In this document: piece by piece, positions 31,550-35,686 of the stretch | Layout: each line of letters opens with the position of its first letter | How positions within the stretch are numbered: the stretch's first letter is position 1 | NCBI GenBank assembly: GCA_023426365.1 | Contig: JAFAAW010000027.1 | Coordinates: 1 to 35,686, forward strand | Direction: 5' to 3' | DNA length: 35,686 bases | Source: Pseudomonadota bacterium | GTDB taxonomy: Bacteria; Pseudomonadota; Alphaproteobacteria; Rhodospirillales; Magnetospirillaceae | Made by a program: the position numbers and the translations under genes | The notes under the pieces: generated by a model | What the model was told of the DNA's origin: nothing | Databases searched by the model: none | Seen by the model: the letters and a program-made list of their open reading frames with translations, nothing else

Positions 31550-33316
31550 CTAGAACGCCTGTCCCAGACTCAAGTACACCTGATAGGGATCGTCCACGCC
31601 GGGGCGGCGATCGAGCGGCACCGCCACGTCGGCGCGCACCGGGCCGACGGGCGTGAAATAGCGAAGCCCCAACCCGGCCCCCCAGCGCAGCCCGTCGCCG
31701 GGGCGCGGCAGGCGGCTTTCATAGGCATTGCCGGCCTCGATGAACGGCACCACGCCGATCTCCTCGGTCAGCTTCAGGCGCACCTCGCCGCCGAAGGCCA
31801 GGGCCGACAGCCCGCCCAGCGGGTCGCCCGCCTCGTCCAGCGGTCCCGCCAATTGGTAGCCATAGGCGCGCACCGAGCCGCCGCCGCCCACAAAGAAGCG
31901 CTTGTCCGAGGGCACCTCGTCCAGCCCGGCGCCGCTGATGGTGCCGAATCGGCCCCAGCCCGCCAGGATGATGCGCGGCTGGTTCAGCACCTGGAGATAA
32001 TGGCTGTCGCTGGCCTCGAAGCGGGTAAAGCCCGCCGTGCCGCCCAACTGGGTGAGGAACGGCCGCAACTGGACGCGCAGGCGGTTGCCGCGCGTGGGGT
32101 CCAGCAGGTCGTCGGTGTCGTCGTGCCGCGCCTCGAGCGGGAGGGAAACCAGGGTATAGGCGCGGCGGCGTTCGCCCCGTTCCTCGAAGGTGCGTTCCAG
32201 CGCGCCGGCGGCCGACGCCTGCCAGGTGGGCGACAGCAGCCATTCCAGACCGGCCGAGGCGCCCACCGTGCTGGTGGTGTAGGCGTCGGTGCGCTGTTCC
32301 TCGGCGGTGAAGGTGGCGATGCCGTCCTGGTCGGCCATGCCCAGGTCGGGCAGGCGCGCGTTGAGGTCGAAGGCGTTGCGGATTTCGCTGGCGGTGGCCT
32401 CGGCCCGCACTCTTTCACCGCCATCCAGCAGGTTGCGGTGTTCCCACCATGCGCGGGCGCCGAACCCTTCCGACGACGCCCACGACAGCCCGGCGCCGAC
32501 CGAGCGGCGGTCCGCCTCGCGCAGGTCGATGGCGATTGGCAGGGAGCCGTCCGCCTCTGCCGCCTCGGCGGTGGACAGCTTCACCGATGAAAACAGCCGG
32601 CTGTCCACCAGCCGCTTGCGCAGGGTTTCCATCTGGCTCAGCGAGAACCGTTCGCCCGGGCGCCATGGCACCCGGTTGCGAACCCAATCGGGGTGCAGCC
32701 GGTCCAGCCCGTTGACGGTGACGGCGCCGAAGCGGCACAGCGGGCCGGCCGCCACCACTAGCTCCACCCGCATGGCCTGGGTGGCGTGGTCCACCACCAC
32801 CCGGCGGTCGTGCACCTTGGCCAGCGGATAACCCTGTTCGGCCAGGGCGCGCAACAGGGCGGCCTGGGCGGCGACCACCGCCTCGGCGCGCGCCGGCTGG
32901 CCGATGGACAGCCCCAGCGCGTCCAGCGGCACGGGCTGGGGTTCCGGCTCGCCGGCGGCGTGATCCACCCGTGCGTTGAACGCCTTCAGCACGAAGCGCG
33001 GCCCGGCGGTGACGGTCACGGTGACCTTCACCGGCTGCGCGGTCTCGTCCACCGCGAAGGACACGGTGCCGGCGTAATAGCCCTCGGCGCGCAGCACCTC
33101 GCCCAGCCGTTCCACATCGCCCTCGGCCCGGCGGCGCAGCGAGGCCAGGCTGGGCGGCGCGTCGCCGCGCGCCTGGATCAGTCGCGCCTCGGCCTCCAGC
33201 CGTTCGGACAGGGCGGTGGTGGGGGCGCCGGTCAATTCCACCCGATAGGGCACCTGCTGGGCCTGTGCCGCCAGGGGCACCAGCAGCAACAGCGCAAGCC
33301 CAACCATCCGACGCAT
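31550..33316 (-). CDS. tamA: TamA, Omp85-family outer-membrane protein
   Basis: 588 residues from ATG 33316 with GGGAGCGG before it; the frame is open further up but the signal peptide (MRRMVGLALLLLVPLAAQAQ) fixes the start. POTRA domains cover about 22-245 (YRVELTGAP, LRAEGYYAGTVSFAVD, FGAVTVNGLDRLHPDWVRNR), then the 16-strand barrel with the family motif FFVGGGGSVRAYGYQ near 480 and the C-terminal QVYLSLGQAF. It forms the outer-membrane half of the TAM complex with TamB, encoded 10 nt downstream. This excludes it as a TpsB partner for the exoprotein at the left edge. Confidence 0.95.
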   Translation of the reverse strand: MRRMVGLALLLLVPLAAQAQQVPYRVELTGAPTTALSERLEAEARLIQARGDAPPSLASLRRRAEGDVERLGEVLRAEGYYAGTVSFAVDETAQPVKVTVTVTAGPRFVLKAFNARVDHAAGEPEPQPVPLDALGLSIGQPARAEAVVAAQAALLRALAEQGYPLAKVHDRRVVVDHATQAMRVELVVAAGPLCRFGAVTVNGLDRLHPDWVRNRVPWRPGERFSLSQMETLRKRLVDSRLFSSVKLSTAEAAEADGSLPIAIDLREADRRSVGAGLSWASSEGFGARAWWEHRNLLDGGERVRAEATASEIRNAFDLNARLPDLGMADQDGIATFTAEEQRTDAYTTSTVGASAGLEWLLSPTWQASAAGALERTFEERGERRRAYTLVSLPLEARHDDTDDLLDPTRGNRLRVQLRPFLTQLGGTAGFTRFEASDSHYLQVLNQPRIILAGWGRFGTISGAGLDEVPSDKRFFVGGGGSVRAYGYQLAGPLDEAGDPLGGLSALAFGGEVRLKLTEEIGVVPFIEAGNAYESRLPRPGDGLRWGAGLGLRYFTPVGPVRADVAVPLDRRPGVDDPYQVYLSLGQAF

Positions 33317-33619
33317 GACCGCTCCCCGCTCCACCGCCCCCGCCAGTCTAGGCGGGGGGCGCGGCCGGCAGAAGCCGGGCGAACGGAACAGGCCAAGGGG
33401 CACGGTTGCACGAACCGAATGGCTATGGGATTAAGAAAGCCTTGCGTTGCCGCGCGCACAACGCCATGTTTGGGTCATCGAATTTTGTCTGGGTTCGTTT
33501 TCCCCCCGACGCGGGCTTCCCTGCGACGCGGCGGCGGGGGCGATTTTCCTCCCATCGCTCAATTTGATGCCCGGATGCCACGGTCGGCACCGGGCAACGC
33601 CAGCCATGAGGAGGGACAT
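33317..33619. other. Intergenic region between divergent tamA and csp genes
   Basis: About 300 bases with no supported gene. It should hold the tamA promoter and the csp promoter plus a long csp leader, as is common for cold-shock mRNAs. The half near csp has stretches able to pair (GACGCGG and nearby GC-rich runs), but no defined structure is claimed. Confidence 0.5.
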
Positions 33620-33826
33620 ATGTCCACTGGCACCGTGAAATGGTTCAACAGCACCAAGGGTTACGGCTTCATCCAGCCGGATGACGGCTCGGCCGACGTT
33701 TTCGTCCATATCAGCGCCGTCGAGCGCGCCGGTTTCGCCAGCCTGAACGAAGGGCAGAAGCTGTCCTATGCGCTGGAGAAGGGGCGCACCGGCAAGATGG
33801 CGGCTGTCAACTTGCAGGCGGTCTGA
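33620..33826 (+). CDS. Cold-shock protein, CspA family
   Basis: 68 residues from ATG 33620 with GAGGAGGG before it. One OB-fold with both RNA-binding motifs: KGYGFI (RNP1) and VFVHIS (RNP2), start STGTVKWFNSTKGYGF. It binds single-stranded RNA and melts structure. An initiation factor and a DEAD-box helicase follow on the same strand. Confidence 0.96.
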   Translation: MSTGTVKWFNSTKGYGFIQPDDGSADVFVHISAVERAGFASLNEGQKLSYALEKGRTGKMAAVNLQAV

Positions 33827-33847
33827 TACACTCCGCCTCCTTTAGTT

Positions 33848-33875
33848 GGCCGGCCCGGGATTGCCCGGGCCGGCC
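33848..33875 (+). terminator. Strong hairpin between csp and infA
   Basis: GGCCGGCCCGGG, loop ATTG, CCCGGGCCGGCC: 12 perfect base pairs. No T run follows, so it may be a processing or attenuating structure as well as a terminator. Confidence 0.7.
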
Positions 33876-33902
33876 GCTCGTTCGTGTGAAAGGCGCTATT
33901 GC

Positions 33903-34172
33903 GTGGCGAAAGAAGACATTATCGAATTCGATGGCGTGGTGGCCGAGGTGCTGCCCGATTCCCGCTTCAAGGTGACGCTGGACAGCGGCCACGACATCAT
34001 GGCCTATGCCTCGGGCCGCATGAAGAAGAACCGCATCCGCATTCTGGCCGGCGACCGCGTGACCGTCGAGATGACCCCCTATGACCTGACCAAGGGGCGT
34101 ATCAATTTCCGGCACAAGGACACCGGTGCGGCCCCCATGGGCGCCAGCCGGCCGCCGCCGCGCCGTCGCTAA
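33903..34172 (+). CDS. infA: Translation initiation factor IF-1 with C-terminal extension
   Basis: 89 residues from GTG 33903: VAKEDIIEFDGVVAEVLPDS, then GDRVTVEMTPYDLTKGRINF and RHK. This is the OB-fold of IF-1, which normally ends near residue 72 at RHK. Here 17 residues follow (DTGAAPMGASRPPPRRR), basic and proline-rich. GTG is the only start that gives the conserved VAKED beginning. IF-1 sits in the ribosomal A site during initiation. Confidence 0.92.
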   Translation: MAKEDIIEFDGVVAEVLPDSRFKVTLDSGHDIMAYASGRMKKNRIRILAGDRVTVEMTPYDLTKGRINFRHKDTGAAPMGASRPPPRRR

Positions 34173-34433
34173 AGGCCCCAGCGATTATCGCGGGCGTTGC
34201 AAAACGTCCGCGCAATCTGCTAAACCTCTTATATTCCGGAACCCGGTCGCAAGAGCACGCCGGCCGCCGCCCCTGATCGCGGTAGCCATCTTGCCGGTTC
34301 CCCGCATTCCCTTTCCCCAGTGGTCGCGTGCCCCACGGGCGCCCTGGAACCACGGAGTTCCGCGACCATGCCAGCCCAGGCCGTTGTGCCCGTGTGCGTG
34401 TGGGGACGGAACGCATCTGAAAGCATCTTCCCT
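34173..34433 (+). other. Leader region before the helicase gene
   Basis: No gene supported in 261 bases. TTGCAA near 34199 and the TTATAT at about 34230 are loose promoter-like hexamers without proper spacing to each other. The region probably supplies a long untranslated leader, since no good ribosome site lies close to the helicase ATG. Confidence 0.4.
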
Positions 34434-35686
34434 ATGGTGACCTTTACCGAGCTTGGCCTGGCCGAGCCTTTGATTCGTGCCCTCGACGCCGAGGGCTATA
34501 CCCATCCCACCCCGATCCAGCAGCAGGCGATTCCCCATCTGCTGGACGGGCGCGACGTGTTGGGCATCGCCCAGACCGGCACCGGCAAGACCGCCGCCTT
34601 CGCGCTGCCGATCCTGCACCGCCTGAACGCCGACCGCCGCCGTCCGGCGCCGCGTTCCACCCGCGTGCTGATCCTGACCCCGACCCGCGAACTGGCCGTG
34701 CAGATCGGCGAAGGCTTCGCCGCCTATGGCAAGAACATCCGCTTCAAGCGCGCGGTGATCTTCGGCGGCGTCGGCCAGGTGCCGCAGGTGCAGGCGGTGG
34801 CGCCCGGCATCGACGTGCTGGTGGCGACCCCCGGCCGTCTGATCGACCTGATGGACCAGGGCCATCTGACCCTCAACAGCGTGGAAATGCTGGTGCTGGA
34901 CGAAGCGGACCGCATGCTGGACATGGGCTTCATCCATGCGGTGCGCAAAATCGCCGCCAAGCTGCCCAAGAAGCGCCAGACCCTGCTGTTTTCGGCCACC
35001 ATGCCGGAATCGGTGGCCGACCTGGCCGCCGGCCTGCTTACCGAGCCGGTGCGCGTCGAGGTGACGCCGGTCGCCACCACCGCCGAGAAGATCGAGCAGA
35101 AGGTGCTGTTCGTCACGCGCGAGAACAAGCGCGACCTGCTGGTCGATCTGCTGCGCGACAAGGGGGTGGGGCGCGCCATCGTGTTCACCCGCACCAAGCA
35201 CGGCGCCAACCGGGTGGCGGAAACCCTGTCCAAGTCGGGCGTGGCCGCCGACGCCATCCACGGCAACAAGAGCCAGGGCGCGCGCCAGAAGGCGCTCAAC
35301 GCCTTCAAGTCGGGCGACATCCGCGCCCTGGTTGCCACCGACATCGCCGCGCGCGGCATCGACGTTGACGGCGTCACCCACGTCATCAATTTCGAACTGC
35401 CCAACGAGCCGGAAAGCTATGTCCACCGCATCGGCCGCACCGCGCGCGCGGGTGCCGAGGGCATCGCGCTGTCGTTGTGCGACGCCGAGGAAGTGGCCTA
35501 TCTGCGCCAGATCGAAAAGACCATCCGCCAGCCGGTGCCGGTGGACAGCGAACACGCCTGGCATGCCGAAGGCATCCACAAGATCCACGTGTCCAAGGGG
35601 CCGGCCCCCAAGCCGCCGGCCCAGGGCCAGCGCGGCCGCGGCGGCAACGGCGGCGGCCGTGGCGATGGCGGGGCCAAGCCCGGCGC
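34434..35686 (+). CDS. DEAD-box RNA helicase, RhlE type, partial at right edge
   Basis: 417 codons seen from ATG 34434, with no stop before the window ends. All helicase motifs are present: TPIQQQAIP (Q), AQTGTGKTAA (I), PTRELAVQ (Ia), TPGRLID (Ib), LDEADRMLDMGF (II), SATMP (III), ATDIAARGIDVD (V) and HRIGRTARAGAEG (VI). The tail becomes Gly/Arg-rich (GQRGRGGNGGGRGDGG), typical of RhlE proteins. It unwinds RNA in ribosome assembly or decay. Position after csp and infA suggests a shared RNA-handling or cold-response setting. Confidence 0.95.
   Translation, partial: MVTFTELGLAEPLIRALDAEGYTHPTPIQQQAIPHLLDGRDVLGIAQTGTGKTAAFALPILHRLNADRRRPAPRSTRVLILTPTRELAVQIGEGFAAYGKNIRFKRAVIFGGVGQVPQVQAVAPGIDVLVATPGRLIDLMDQGHLTLNSVEMLVLDEADRMLDMGFIHAVRKIAAKLPKKRQTLLFSATMPESVADLAAGLLTEPVRVEVTPVATTAEKIEQKVLFVTRENKRDLLVDLLRDKGVGRAIVFTRTKHGANRVAETLSKSGVAADAIHGNKSQGARQKALNAFKSGDIRALVATDIAARGIDVDGVTHVINFELPNEPESYVHRIGRTARAGAEGIALSLCDAEEVAYLRQIEKTIRQPVPVDSEHAWHAEGIHKIHVSKGPAPKPPAQGQRGRGGNGGGRGDGGAKPG

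Noticed and set aside
31550..33316. Omp85 protein as the missing TpsB for the exoprotein at the left edge
   Set aside because: It is paired with tamB 10 nt downstream and has the TamA-type POTRA and barrel layout, so it belongs to the TAM complex.

Overview
The window is GC-rich DNA from a Gram-negative bacterium. It is most likely an alphaproteobacterium of the Rhodospirillaceae/Magnetospirillum type. The basis is the codon use together with a HupUV-type sensor hydrogenase, TamA/TamB, a GH17-GT2 glucan synthase, Tex, CspA, IF-1 and an RhlE-type helicase. This is inference from gene content; no rRNA or tRNA gene is visible to place it further.

Layout. (1) Positions 1-7.4 kb are a worn accessory region: the start of a two-partner-secretion exoprotein (tpsA, running off the left edge), a decayed tpsB, an IS5-family relic, a KfrA-like DNA-binding protein gene preceded by three identical palindromes, a tyrosine recombinase, and an overlapping partner gene split by an intact IS407-group IS3 element (perfect 13-bp ends, 4-bp GGAC duplication). 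A lone TOPRIM-domain gene ends inside a truncated phage endolysin. (2) Positions 7.4-16.5 kb are a scrambled prophage with Mu-like tail genes: endolysin, two small membrane proteins, fragments of gp46-like and gpN-like genes, an ISL3 transposase scrap, a tape measure gene, a secreted cargo protein, and a tail-assembly chaperone with a slippery site. (3) At its right end lies a complete diversity-generating retroelement (DGR): a C-type-lectin-like target gene with variable repeat, avd, template repeat and reverse transcriptase. It is followed without a gap by an excisionase and an integrase gene, then a hicAB toxin-antitoxin pair. (4) From 16.5 kb to the right edge is ordinary chromosome: hupUV, a Na/Pi cotransporter, a glucan synthase, tex, an orphan periplasmic binding protein, a DUF4442 protein, tamA-tamB, and a csp-infA-rhlE run.

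The main discovery is the DGR at 12.05-14.35 kb. The 89-nt template and variable repeats differ at ten positions, and every difference falls on an adenine of the template. All seven AAC codons of the template are changed in the target. A nine-base-pair hairpin with a UUCG loop follows the variable repeat, the template ends on the reverse transcriptase start codon, and the reverse transcriptase overlaps the excisionase gene by ATGA. The diversifier therefore appears wired into the integration/excision operon of the prophage.

How the parts work together: Avd plus reverse transcriptase would copy the template RNA with errors at A and rewrite the end of the lectin-like gene. Xis and Int move the element. 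HicAB may stabilise it. The adjacent chromosome encodes hydrogen sensing, envelope glucan synthesis, outer-membrane assembly and RNA/translation functions with no evident link to the prophage.
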